From positions 1-55,006 of the forward strand of contig NZ_CALGFC010000012.1 in NCBI RefSeq assembly GCF_937881195.1: a stretch of DNA of 55,006 nt, read 5' to 3'. The notes beneath the pieces were generated by a model that saw only the letters and a program-made list of their open reading frames with translations, did no database searches and was not told the DNA's origin. The stretch is from an uncultured Methanobrevibacter sp. (GTDB lineage: Archaea; Methanobacteriota; Methanobacteria; Methanobacteriales; Methanobacteriaceae). Below, one piece after another: positions 26,218-35,425 of the stretch. The translations under genes were made by a program, and so were the position numbers. The stretch's first letter is position 1; each line of letters begins with the position of its first letter.

Positions 26218-27789
26218 CTAATCATTATTAATAGAAGATCCATCTTCAATTCTTTTGATATAAAGAGAATCTCCCTCTTTTAAGTCTTCAAGATTTTTTA
26301 AATTAGTTGTTATCTTTCCAACAATATTAGTTGCATTAAATGGTTCTGCAGTTGGACCAAATTCATCATTGCTCTCAAACCTAACACCTATCAATCCAAC
26401 ATTTTTCTTAGACATGTTAGTAACACCAATTCTTCCTGCTTCGATACAGCTATTTGGAATGTTTTCAGGAACGAGCCCTTTTGCTTCTTTAGCATCCCCC
26501 TCAAAGATAGATATTTTCATACCAGGAAATGCAAAATGTACTTTTAAAATACCAATTGGCTTTTCAATTAACCCAGTAACCTTTTTAAAATACCAAGAAG
26601 TTCTTGGAGCCTCATCTCCACCATCATAAACTTTTATCAAAGCTAAATCCTCTTTATTTATACCTTTTGTTTTTACATTTCCTTCTTTTAGTATATCTAT
26701 AGAAAGATTAGGAGTCTGTTCTACAATTAGTGCATTATCATCAATAACACCAATTCTCTCATGTTTTATGCCAATAGATTTCAAATAATCTTCTGATTCT
26801 TTTTGAGTCATAGATAAAGTCATTATTCTTCCAGGTTCAGATTTAATAGTGATTTTATCATTATAACTAGCTATATCAAATAATTCCATACCCTTTTCAA
26901 CTGAAGCAACATTAGTGTGATTAGGCGATTTAACCCTATCCTCCCTATATACAAATACTTTACCAATGCCTTTACCAGTATTTCTTATTGTAACAGTACC
27001 TCTTTTTCTCATAGTTAAATCTTCAGGAGGTTTTCCCAAACCTTGAAGAGAATAAAAACCAACAAAAGAGTTTGATTCATAATCAACAGTAAAATTACCC
27101 GATTCAATTAACGAAAATAAATGTTCAGCTGATTCTGGAGAATTTTCATTAGGTTTAAGTAAGACATAAGTGAAAAGCTGATTACCTTCTTCCAAAATAG
27201 TGTTTAAATCAGAAACAGAAGCACTATCTGTTACACTACTCCTTTCAATAAGAGGTTCAATAGAAATTAAATTATCATCGGAATTTAAAAGCCTTAAAGT
27301 TCGTTTACCCCCCACAATTCTAGCAAAAATCCCTTTATTATGATTAGGAACCCCATAAACAGCAGAATGATCTTCTTTAGCTAAAATTATATGTGTTGAC
27401 TCATTACTAAATCCAGATAAACTTAATATAACGTCCCCATCTTTATATCTATTTTCATCCATTGTAGGTTCTAATTCCGTTGTAATTGGGCCAATTGCAA
27501 CCTCATTTGATGAAGTCCATCTAACAGAACATTGCTGAAAATCTTTATATTGATTTTTCCAAACTTCAACAAGTGTTTTAGCTTCTTCTTTATCATCCAT
27601 CTCAATTATTATGCTTCCTTTTGGAGTTTTTAATTTATATTTGTTTATATTTTTTTCAAATTCCTTTTTACCTTTGATGAGACATATTATACTTCCATCA
27701 TCATAAGGAGCATTTGAAAAATCAATTGCCTCTTTTATAGTAGACCCAACAGGAAGATCTACATTTTCTCCATTAATTTTTACTAACAT
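26218..27789 (-). CDS. Methanogenesis marker protein 3 (UPF0288)
   Basis: A 523-residue protein with a ubiquitin-like/TGS-like beginning (MLVKINGENVDLPVGSTIKE) and repeated beta-rich domains (GSIIIEMDDKEEA, TRDYPR-free middle part, SVVEKGMELFDIASY), the length and order of marker 3. As I recall, Mmp3 is one of the subunits of the ATP-driven activation complex of methyl-coenzyme M reductase. The stop overlaps the ribosome binding region of mmp6. The start ATG 27789 has only a weak TTGAGTTG upstream. Confidence 0.88.
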   Translation of the reverse strand: MLVKINGENVDLPVGSTIKEAIDFSNAPYDDGSIICLIKGKKEFEKNINKYKLKTPKGSIIIEMDDKEEAKTLVEVWKNQYKDFQQCSVRWTSSNEVAIGPITTELEPTMDENRYKDGDVILSLSGFSNESTHIILAKEDHSAVYGVPNHNKGIFARIVGGKRTLRLLNSDDNLISIEPLIERSSVTDSASVSDLNTILEEGNQLFTYVLLKPNENSPESAEHLFSLIESGNFTVDYESNSFVGFYSLQGLGKPPEDLTMRKRGTVTIRNTGKGIGKVFVYREDRVKSPNHTNVASVEKGMELFDIASYNDKITIKSEPGRIMTLSMTQKESEDYLKSIGIKHERIGVIDDNALIVEQTPNLSIDILKEGNVKTKGINKEDLALIKVYDGGDEAPRTSWYFKKVTGLIEKPIGILKVHFAFPGMKISIFEGDAKEAKGLVPENIPNSCIEAGRIGVTNMSKKNVGLIGVRFESNDEFGPTAEPFNATNIVGKITTNLKNLEDLKEGDSLYIKRIEDGSSINND

Positions 27790-27929
27790 AGAAACAACTC
27801 AACATAAATTATGAATAGATTTAAACTATTTATTAATAATAATTTTAAATTTAAATCATTTAATTAAAGATTATCTTAGATTAGAGAGTTTAAAACCCCA
27901 ATTCATATTCCTAATTTAACTTTTAAAAC

Positions 27930-28910
27930 TTAAAAGTTTTCAATTTTAAAAATAGGGTTTTCAACTTGATCAAATAGCACTATTTCTTCATTTTCATCAG
28001 ATAAAAACAACTTTTTATCTTTAATTACTTCCCCAACAACAGAAGCATTAATAGAAACTTCACCTAATAAATTTATTAATTCTTCAACATTTTTTTCTTT
28101 AGCAGTTAAAACAAAGCCAGCACCAGGATATGATTTTAACCATTCTTCCCATTCAACATTATCATTTTTTGGAATTTTATTTAAATCAACTTTTGCTCCA
28201 ACACCAGATGATTCAAGCAACATCTCCAATGTTCCTAAAGTACCAGGATTACTTATATCTTTTCCACCAGTAACTAATCCTTTTTCTGCAATTTGTTCCA
28301 TTGCAATTATCTGATCCTGTACAATTTTTTCATCTTTAAAATAGGTTGTATCCCAATTAAGGTTAAAACTAGGATGTTGTCTACCATCCAAATCAATAGC
28401 AACAATAATTTTATCCCCAACATCAGCTCCGAAACTAGTTATAATTTTATCTTTTTTAGCTATTCCAACAATCGCAACATCAAGAGCATTATAATCAGAA
28501 TCGGGATGTAAATGTCCACCAACCATTGGAACATTAAATTTCTTACAACCATCTTTTATTCCATCTAAAAGACCATTAGCTATATCTTCATTATTAATAG
28601 AAAGTATATTAACCATTGCAATTGGTTTACCACCCATAGCAGCAATATCGTTGACATTGACTAAAATTGAACAATAACCTGCCCAATAAGGATCTGCATC
28701 CATTAATTTTCCCCAAATTCCATCAGCAGCAAGTAATATTACATTTCCATTCCCAATATCAATTGCTGATGCATCATCACCAAAATCAAGTAAAGTTTCG
28801 CCAGAAACATTATAAACTTCTTTTAATTTGCTAGTTATGTTCTCTATAGACTCTTTTCTAGAAACGCCTTCAAAATTTTGAAGAGATTTTGCAAGATCTG
28901 CTAATTCCAA
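27930..28910 (-). CDS. Methanogenesis marker protein 2 (AIR synthase-like)
   Basis: A 326-residue PurM/SelD/ThiL-type fold: LLDFGDDASAIDIGNGNVIL, LVNVNDIAAMGGKPIAMVNI, GGHLHPDSDYNALDVAIVG and TGGKDISNPGTLGTLEMLLES. Members bind ATP, and marker 2 is confined to methanogens. A TTG at 28910 is the start, with GAGGTG 5 bp upstream and no ATG in frame nearby. Length matches the family. It is the first marker gene of the block, 140 bp ahead of mmp3. Confidence 0.87.
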   Translation of the reverse strand: MELADLAKSLQNFEGVSRKESIENITSKLKEVYNVSGETLLDFGDDASAIDIGNGNVILLAADGIWGKLMDADPYWAGYCSILVNVNDIAAMGGKPIAMVNILSINNEDIANGLLDGIKDGCKKFNVPMVGGHLHPDSDYNALDVAIVGIAKKDKIITSFGADVGDKIIVAIDLDGRQHPSFNLNWDTTYFKDEKIVQDQIIAMEQIAEKGLVTGGKDISNPGTLGTLEMLLESSGVGAKVDLNKIPKNDNVEWEEWLKSYPGAGFVLTAKEKNVEELINLLGEVSINASVVGEVIKDKKLFLSDENEEIVLFDQVENPIFKIENF

Positions 28911-29431
28911 AACTACACCTCATTATAATCCAATGAAAGAATAATAATTTAAATAAAATAATAATTCAACTATTATAATAATTTAGCTACTATAGTAATT
29001 TAGCTACTATAATTAATTTAATTATAATTATTTAAGATATAAAAATTTTTTTTATGAATATACCTTAAATTTTTTTTATGTATATACTTTATTTTCATGA
29101 TTAAATTATTAAAAACTATTAGAAAATAATATGTTAACAATGCATAATAAAGATGTCGAAATAAAAAAATAAATAAAAAAATGAAAAATTATCCAAAAAT
29201 AAGACAAACAAACATACTCTAAATAGAAATACCAAAAAGAATACTAAAAAATATGATATCTAAATAAAATATAAAAAACATTATTTTAAATAAGGAGTAA
29301 AAAATACTATTTAAAATAATAAAACAAAAAAATATTATTTGAAATAATAGATAAAAAAATATTATTTAAAATAATAGATAAAAAAAATATTATTTACAAA
29401 TAAATGATAGTGAAAATATTATTTATAAAAA
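28911..29431. other. Intergenic region between DUF2117 gene and mmp2
   Basis: The 521 bp contain short repeats of AATAATAGATAAAAAAATAT (about 29330-29400) and AT-rich filler. The mmp2 promoter must lie in its left-to-middle part. No gene or RNA is visible. Confidence 0.55.
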
Positions 29432-30775
29432 TTAGTCATTATTTAATGGAAATTTAATATTATACTCAGGACTTATTTCATTAATAATTTCAAATATTTC
29501 ATTTTTAAATTCTTTAATTCTATTAGATTTTAATTTATCTTTAAAATCATTATTTGATGTTTTAGTAGAACTAAATTCCAATTTAATGTAATTTTTTGAT
29601 TTAAAAACATTTTGAAAAATGTATTTTCCAACAATATCATCCTGACCAGGCTTTAATTCAATGATGGTAGATCCCTCAGTAACATAGCCTTTTTGAACAA
29701 CTTTATCTACATCCCCATCAGTAATACCAATAACAGGTATATTAAACCGGTATAAGATATCAGAAGCTACAAGAGTAGTATCATCTCCAATAGTAACTAC
29801 AATATCAACATTTTTTAAGCTATAAATATCTTCCGCCGCATGGTCTAAAAAAGCTACTTTAATCCTATTATTTTCAGAACGATTAATATTAATATCTTTA
29901 GAATCTTTAATTATTCTAGGATTAGGATTAGTTTTTCTAAGAAGTCCAGTTTTTACAACCGCATTATTAATATCAACAACACCTAATTTTTCTATACCGT
30001 GTTTTTTAATTTCTCCACCAATAATATCAACTATTTTGCCATCTTTAGATACTAAAGACAAATTTTCAGAATTAGATTTACCAATTACAACTCCATTGAC
30101 AAAAATATTCTCATTAGGACTTACCCCATGAATATATCGAACTTCGTCCCCTAATCCATAACAATTATTTAAATTATTATTTTGATCGTTGTTCTCATTA
30201 TTACTTGGATCATCATCCGGATTATTATCTTGATTATCTTTTAAATTATTAATTAAGTTATTTTTTATATCAGTTTTTAGTTCTCGTTTCATATATTCTT
30301 CAATAACCAATTGAGAATCTAAGACATTTAGATTTAATAATTTAGATATTTTTAGATGTAAATCATCATTTGAACCATTCCATAGAATTATAGAACCATC
30401 ATCTTCTCCAGGCCTTTCAATTTGAATAAATTTTTTATTTAAAGTATTTTCGTCCAAATTTCCAATTCCTGGATTAAAAGCCTTTTTAAAAACTTTATAT
30501 CCGAAAGTATGACCAGTAACTGAAGATTTACCATAATTAATGAGGAATATAACATCCATACCTTCTTCTAAAAATAATCTAACCGATTCACTAGGAAGTC
30601 TTTTAGTAGAAATATCAATCAAATTTTCAAGAGAAGCATCTATAACTGCTGTTCGCCCCATAGTTCCGCCTAACCTACAATAAACCTCCCCAAAACTCTT
30701 TAAAATCTCAATAATTTTTAGAGCACATCCAGAATCAATTATATTCGGACCATGTACAACAATACCAATTTTCAT
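29432..30775 (-). CDS. DUF2117 family protein
   Basis: A 447-residue protein starting MKIGIVVHGPNIIDSGCALK, with GEVYCRLGGTMGRTAVIDAS and FLINYGKSSVTGHTFGYKVF; these match archaeal DUF2117, a family of unknown function frequent in methanogens. The middle (about 170-205) holds an Asn/Asp-rich low-complexity stretch (NNENNDQNNNLNN). The C-terminal part has a Rossmann-like VVTIGDDTTLVASDILYRF and KPGQDDIVGKYIF. It lies between nob1 and the marker genes on the same strand, each with a spacing above 200 bp, so co-transcription is uncertain. Confidence 0.8.
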   Translation of the reverse strand: MKIGIVVHGPNIIDSGCALKIIEILKSFGEVYCRLGGTMGRTAVIDASLENLIDISTKRLPSESVRLFLEEGMDVIFLINYGKSSVTGHTFGYKVFKKAFNPGIGNLDENTLNKKFIQIERPGEDDGSIILWNGSNDDLHLKISKLLNLNVLDSQLVIEEYMKRELKTDIKNNLINNLKDNQDNNPDDDPSNNENNDQNNNLNNCYGLGDEVRYIHGVSPNENIFVNGVVIGKSNSENLSLVSKDGKIVDIIGGEIKKHGIEKLGVVDINNAVVKTGLLRKTNPNPRIIKDSKDININRSENNRIKVAFLDHAAEDIYSLKNVDIVVTIGDDTTLVASDILYRFNIPVIGITDGDVDKVVQKGYVTEGSTIIELKPGQDDIVGKYIFQNVFKSKNYIKLEFSSTKTSNNDFKDKLKSNRIKEFKNEIFEIINEISPEYNIKFPLNND

Positions 30776-30999
30776 TTTATAACCAAATTTACAATAAATT
30801 ATAATTATTATTAATATTATTATTAGTATTATTAATATTACTATTAATATTATTAATATTACTATTATTATTCTAATTATTTAGATAATAATTAGATAAT
30901 AATTAGATAATTAATTAATACATTCAAAAAATTAACAAAAACATAGTAGAAAAAATATATACCACAATGCAATATGCAATAAATCTAGTTTAGAATAAA

Positions 31000-31515
31000 T
31001 TAACTTAATTTTATCCTTTTTTTAAATATTTTTGAACCACAAATTTCACAAATTTCATCATCATAATCATCAGGATACTCTTTCTTACAACCTTGACAAA
31101 TTTTCTTCCAATTATATATTCCTTTAATTCCTTCAGTTAAAACACTCCTATAAGGAATATCTAAAATTTTGAGAACATTTTGAATAGAATAATCATCAGT
31201 TACAACCATTATATCCTTTTTTTGATTTGAAAAGTCAATAGCTAATGCTAAAAGTTTCTTATCTACATCAGAAAGCCTTAAAGTATCTCCAGATCCAGAA
31301 ATAACATTGTTCAGCTGATTGATACTTGAGTTATCAGGCTCTTCGATAAAAAGAATATTATCATTTATAGCTTGATCAAAAATCATTTTAGACCTTAAGT
31401 CCTTAACTTCCTCACTTATTTCAGATATAGTAAAATTTAAAGAATTATTTAGTTCAAATCCCCCAATAAAAGCAGAAGCATCCAATATATAATAAATATC
31501 TTTATTTTCATCCAT
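31000..31515 (-). CDS. nob1: rRNA endonuclease Nob1 (PIN plus zinc ribbon)
   Basis: Nob1 cuts the 3' end of 16S precursor rRNA (site D) in late small-subunit maturation. The 171-residue protein has an N-terminal PIN domain (YILDASAFIGGF with the first Asp, then LRLSDVDKKLLALAID and VVTDDYSIQNVLKILDI) and a C-terminal zinc ribbon, CQGCKKEYPDDYDDEICEIC. This pairing separates Nob1 from VapC toxins. ATG 31515 has no clear ribosome binding site. It is the upstream-most gene of the minus-strand block. Confidence 0.93.
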   Translation of the reverse strand: MDENKDIYYILDASAFIGGFELNNSLNFTISEISEEVKDLRSKMIFDQAINDNILFIEEPDNSSINQLNNVISGSGDTLRLSDVDKKLLALAIDFSNQKKDIMVVTDDYSIQNVLKILDIPYRSVLTEGIKGIYNWKKICQGCKKEYPDDYDDEICEICGSKIFKKRIKLS

Positions 31516-32086
31516 AATATAATTATGTAATTAAAAATAAATAAAGTTAATTAAAAATAAATAAAGTTAAAGAAAAAATAAATTTATTTAGAAATATAAT
31601 ATTTAATTAATAAATATAAACTAAATAATAAATTAAATAATGAATTAAATAATGAATTAAATAATAAATTAAAAGTAAACATGAAAATTGATAATAATCC
31701 ATTAAATTAGAGAAATAATTAATAAAAAATGAGTGATAGAAAAAAAGATTATTTAATAAATAAAAAATGTTAGTAAATTAATATCCATTAATAAAAATTA
31801 TTTTATATAACAATTATTACTAAAAAATAATAAAAATACATAATGTTAATAAAACCTGAATATTCAATATATTATTGTTATAATCCCATAAAATATTATA
31901 ATAGAAAACATGAACATTAAAATAGTTATTGTTTTTATTTAAATATTTAAACATTATTTAATAAATACAAATATTTAATTGAATTATTAAAATTAATTAT
32001 AATCATCAAAAGCTAAAAAAAAGATAGAATAAAGAATATAAAACTAAAATAAAGCCTATAATCAATTTTTGATAGTTTACATAACA

Positions 32087-32094
32087 TTTATATG
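32087..32094 (+). promoter_or_regulatory. TATA box of the putative small RNA
   Basis: TTTATATG lies about 25-30 bp ahead of the folded segment starting near 32116, the expected distance from an archaeal TATA box to the transcription start. Confidence 0.4.
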
Positions 32095-32115
32095 TGAGTA
32101 AATATATAATAATAT

Positions 32116-32227
32116 CTTGAAGGGTAGGGTCTTATCTTAACTCTTATTATCATAACAAAAATTGGCATTGAATCCGCCTCCAATCCAATTTTGGTCCCTG
32201 CCCTCCTCACTATATCGTACTTTTTTT
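32116..32227 (+). ncRNA. Probable structured small RNA, about 110 nt
   Basis: A segment much richer in G+C than its surroundings can fold: AGGGTAGGG (32121-32129) pairs fully with CCCTGCCCT (32196-32204) as a 9-bp closing stem with one G-U pair. Inside it ATTGG (32161-32165) or GGC (32164-32166) pairs with CCAAT (32180-32184) or GCC (32176-32178). A run of seven T (32221-32227) ends it, as at archaeal terminators, and a TATA-like box lies upstream. It is not a tRNA, 5S, SRP or RNase P RNA by length or motif, and no box C/D or ACA end is evident. The minus strand could encode a 26-residue peptide instead (GGAGGCGG before ATG 32168), but folding favours an RNA. Confidence 0.55.
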
Positions 32228-32909
32228 AAAATGGATTAAACAAGATTTAATAATCTTATTCTAATAAATATTTAAATAACAAAATTTTTTTAAGAAAATA
32301 AGAAGATTTTCGTTAATTAACTAACAATAAAACATTATTCATTCTTATAGATTATTTATTGTTAAGAGTGATTGATATTAACTATGTACATGATAATGAA
32401 GACACTATAATATTAAATAAGTAGTATATAAATTTATCAGAATAATAAAAAGTAATACTAAAACAAACATATAGTATTATAAAAATGAAAATTTATATAA
32501 GATTAAAAAATAATGTTTTTATAAATAGCTAAATTATTGTTAATAATATCAAATTAGAATATCCAAAGTTTTTAATATTAATAATAATTATCTTAACTCC
32601 CCTATATTTAATAAATATAACATTTTAATCAGAATATCTAACTTACACTTTTAAAAAAAAAGATATTACAAAAATTTAAAATTTAAATACGTGGAAACAT
32701 CAACATGAAATTTTATGAAGTCTAAATAACAAGATTAAATAAAATAATATGCCTAAAAACATATGAAAGAATAATTATTTAAAAAATTACACAAAAAAAT
32801 AATTATAAACAAAAAATAATTATAAACAAAATTAAATAATTTAAATAATATATTACTGATAAAAATAAAATTGATGTTTCATAACATATTTTAATAAGGA
32901 GAAATTTGA

Positions 32910-33431
32910 ATGACAAGTGAAACAATGGAAGAACATAAAAAAAAATCACCGATTGAAGTTAATTGTGGAGTTATTACCCTAAGTGATACGAAAACCAAAG
33001 ACAAAAAAGCAGGAAAAGATACTGATATTTCGGGTAAATTAATAGTTGATGAATTAAGCAAAAAATATAATGTAATTTCTTATGAAATAATCCCTGATGA
33101 AAAAGATCAACTATTAAACATTATAGAAAAAATGAAAAGCGAAAAAGTTGATTTTATAATTACTACTGGGGGTACAGGGATTGGGAGTAGAGATATAACA
33201 ATTGAAACTGTAAAACCTCTTTTTGAAAAAAAAATAAATGGTTTTGGGGAAATATTTAGATTAAAAAGTTACGAAAAACTAGGATCTGGAGCTATGCTAT
33301 CAAGAGCCGTTGCAGGAACATGCGGAAAATCAATAATATTCTCAATGCCAGGATCTCCGAATGCTGTTAAATTAGGAATATCACTAATTATAAATGAATT
33401 AGCTCATCTGAAAAAACATTTAAATGAGTGA
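32910..33431 (+). CDS. moaB: Molybdenum/tungsten cofactor biosynthesis protein MoaB/Mog type
   Basis: A 173-residue MoaB/Mog fold: CGVITLSDTKTK, IIPDEKDQLLNIIE, ITTGGTGIGSRDITIETVKP and FSMPGSPNAVKLG. The family adenylates molybdopterin before metal insertion; methanogens need Mo/W pterin for formylmethanofuran dehydrogenase (and formate dehydrogenase where present). AAGGAG precedes ATG 32910. It converges with pyrE (46-bp gap) and has no cofactor neighbours here. Confidence 0.93.
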   Translation: MTSETMEEHKKKSPIEVNCGVITLSDTKTKDKKAGKDTDISGKLIVDELSKKYNVISYEIIPDEKDQLLNIIEKMKSEKVDFIITTGGTGIGSRDITIETVKPLFEKKINGFGEIFRLKSYEKLGSGAMLSRAVAGTCGKSIIFSMPGSPNAVKLGISLIINELAHLKKHLNE

Positions 33432-33477
33432 ATTTTAAATGAGTGAATTAAAAAAATCAAATGAATAGATAAGCGAA

Positions 33478-34002
33478 TTAAAAAAATTCGCTAACAGATA
33501 TTAAAGGTTCAATAATTATTCCTTCATTTTCTAAAGAAGAAATAGCTCCTTCTTCCCTATCTACAACCACAATAGCTTTTTTTACGATTCCTCCATTTTC
33601 TTGAATAGCTTTTATGGCTTTTAATAGAGATCCTCCAGTTGTAGTTACATCTTCAACAACAACTATATTGTCACCCTCATCTAATTCTCCTTCAATAAGT
33701 TTTGAAGTTCCATAACCTTTTTTTTCTTTTCTTATCATCAAAAGAGGAATTTCAGATCTTAATGAAACAGCAGTTGCAATCGGAACTGCTCCAAGTGCAG
33801 GTCCCGCTACTTTATCAATAGAATCATCTTTTATAGACATATTAATAAGTTCTGAAATAGTTTTAAGAATATTTGGATCGGTTATTGCTTTTTTCATATC
33901 AATATAATAATTACTTTCTTTTCCAGATGAAAGTACAAAATTTCCTGTTTTGAAAACATTATTATCTTTTAAAATACTAATTAAATATTCTTTAGAAGTC
34001 AT
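33478..34002 (-). CDS. pyrE: Orotate phosphoribosyltransferase
   Basis: PyrE joins orotate and PRPP to orotidine monophosphate in pyrimidine synthesis. The 174-residue product has FKTGNFVLSSGKESNYYIDM, AGPALGAVPIATAVSLR, MIRKEKKGYGTSKLIEG (catalytic Lys region) and the PRPP motif NIVVVEDVTTTGGSLLKAI. ATG 34002 follows GGTGATTCA; the frame extends to a TTG at 34020 but that would include this ribosome binding site. Monocistronic. Confidence 0.95.
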   Translation of the reverse strand: MTSKEYLISILKDNNVFKTGNFVLSSGKESNYYIDMKKAITDPNILKTISELINMSIKDDSIDKVAGPALGAVPIATAVSLRSEIPLLMIRKEKKGYGTSKLIEGELDEGDNIVVVEDVTTTGGSLLKAIKAIQENGGIVKKAIVVVDREEGAISSLENEGIIIEPLISVSEFF

Positions 34003-34400
34003 TGAATCACCATAAAACAATTATATAAATTTAATCTTGTGAAAACTAAAATGTAATTTTAAAAAACTACCAAAATGGATAAAGATAGCTAAAAATTTCA
34101 ATATAATTAAAAATTAAAAATATATTTAATATAAACAATTATTAATCTAAAAAATCATTTTAGAATAATATTAAATTCATTGAAATTAATAAAATATAAA
34201 ATTAACTAAATAATAATTAATAAATTAGTAAATAATACAGCATATTATTTAAAAATTAAAAATAATAAATTAGTTTAGCTAAAAAACTATTTAGTATTAA
34301 TTTTAATAGATAAAACTAATTTTTTATTCATAATATAAAAGAAATTTAAAGCAAATCTATTTTTATCAAAAAATGTATTTACAAATTAAAAATTATCCTA
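34003..34400. other. Intergenic region, nothing distinct
   Basis: About 400 AT-rich bases between the PRC-barrel gene and pyrE, presumably holding the pyrE promoter; no gene or RNA seen. Confidence 0.5.
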
Positions 34401-34640
34401 TTACAAAATATCAAAAGCATCTTTTAAAAGAATTTTATCCCCAATTTTACTTATCATATCATAAGGAATTACATTTTCACTTTTAGAAATATTCAAAGTT
34501 TCAGAAATTCCTCCTTTTTTTAAGATTAAAGATTCTAATTCTTTTGTTTCATCATTATACTCAACATCAGATACTTTACCAATTAAAACAGCATCAGTAT
34601 TAACTACTTCTTTTCCAATGATATCTTCAACAACTTTCAT
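34401..34640 (-). CDS. PRC-barrel domain protein, 79 residues
   Basis: A small single-domain PRC-barrel protein: MKVVEDIIGKEVVNTDAVLI, GKVSDVEYNDETKELESLIL, and ENVIPYDMISKIGDKILLKD. Such stand-alone domains are common in methanogens; PRC barrels occur in RimM and photosynthetic reaction centre proteins and bind RNA or protein. Archaeal stand-alone PRC-barrel proteins have been linked to cell division in haloarchaea, though equivalence here is not shown. AGAGGAAT precedes ATG 34640. Confidence 0.85.
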   Translation of the reverse strand: MKVVEDIIGKEVVNTDAVLIGKVSDVEYNDETKELESLILKKGGISETLNISKSENVIPYDMISKIGDKILLKDAFDIL

Positions 34641-35018
34641 ATTTATTCCTCTAAATCTTAAATAAATGCATATCTAATAAAAATAAATTATAATAAAATA
34701 TAACTAGCATATTATTAATATTCTTCATCATAATCTATTTATTAATATAATTTGATATTAAATTATATTAGAATTATATAACTATTATGTTATTCTACTA
34801 ATAAATAATATAATTATATATATATATTTAAATATTTAATATTTAGTATGAATAAAATATTAGAAATTTATTGATTAAACATAACTAATAAATTAAAAAT
34901 ACTCTAAATAAATAAAAATATTAGAAATAAATAAAAATATTCTAAATAGATAAAAATATTAAAAATTTATTTATTAAAAATATTATATCATAAATGAAAA
35001 AAATAATGGAAAATAAAA
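34641..35018. other. Intergenic region, nothing distinct
   Basis: About 380 AT-rich bases with short runs of AAATAAAAATATTAGAAATA type near 34900-34980. It must contain the 3' end signals of the symporter accessory gene and the PRC-barrel promoter. Confidence 0.5.
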
Positions 35019-35150
35019 CTATTCATCAGAATAGTTTTCATTATCGCCTTTATTCCAATTTATAATACCATATACTACACATAAAAGAGTAGAGAGTATT
35101 ACAAGTAAATAACCACTTAAAACCCATGGGTCAGGTATTCCTAGAATCAT
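35019..35150 (-). CDS. Symporter small accessory protein, 43 residues
   Basis: ATG 35150 to TAG 35019-35021 encodes a 43-residue single-pass membrane protein: MILGIPDPWVLSGYLLVILS, then a hydrophobic helix ending LLCVVYGIINWNKGD and an acidic tail. It matches the small accessory subunits often encoded beside archaeal sodium:solute symporters, with the DPW-V-L-S-GY start and the W-N end typical of them. AAGGTG lies 5 bp upstream of the ATG. It is 275 bp downstream of the symporter gene on the same strand. Confidence 0.8.
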   Translation of the reverse strand: MILGIPDPWVLSGYLLVILSTLLCVVYGIINWNKGDNENYSDE

Positions 35151-35425
35151 TTTTACACCTTATTTTAATAAATACCTTATTTTAATAAATAATATTATCC
35201 TAAAATATACATTGTCCTAAAGAATAATATTATTTTAATAATCAACTTTAATTAATAATTAATTAGCTTAATTAAAAATTAATCCATTTAATTAAATATC
35301 ACTTATTATTTAATTAAGAATTATCTTTTTTTAATATTTATAATTAATTTATAATTAAATATATTAATTATTTTTTATTTAATAATTAATATTTAATTTC
35401 TAATTAATAATTAATATTAGTTAAT

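Larger units (their letters stand above)
31516..32909. other. Gene-free region of 1.4 kb between divergent genes
   Basis: This is the longest gap in the window. Apart from the probable small RNA at 32116-32227 and its promoter, it is AT-rich filler with short repeats (AATTAAATAATG units near 31625-31665) and a distant inverted repeat AACAATAAA...TTTATTGTT (about 32323-32363). I see no protein gene. Confidence 0.6.

Noticed and set aside
31000..31515. Nob1 gene as another VapC toxin
   Set aside because: The C-terminal zinc ribbon and absence of an antitoxin gene identify Nob1.
32090..32168. 26-codon minus-strand peptide (ATG 32168) behind GGAGGCGG
   Set aside because: The product is not protein-like, and the ribosome binding motif is explained by the RNA stem region; kept only as an alternative.
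32116..32227. tRNA or 5S rRNA reading of the folded segment
   Set aside because: TTGAATCC looks T-loop-like, but no acceptor or anticodon stems fit, and the length and motifs do not match 5S, SRP or RNase P RNA.
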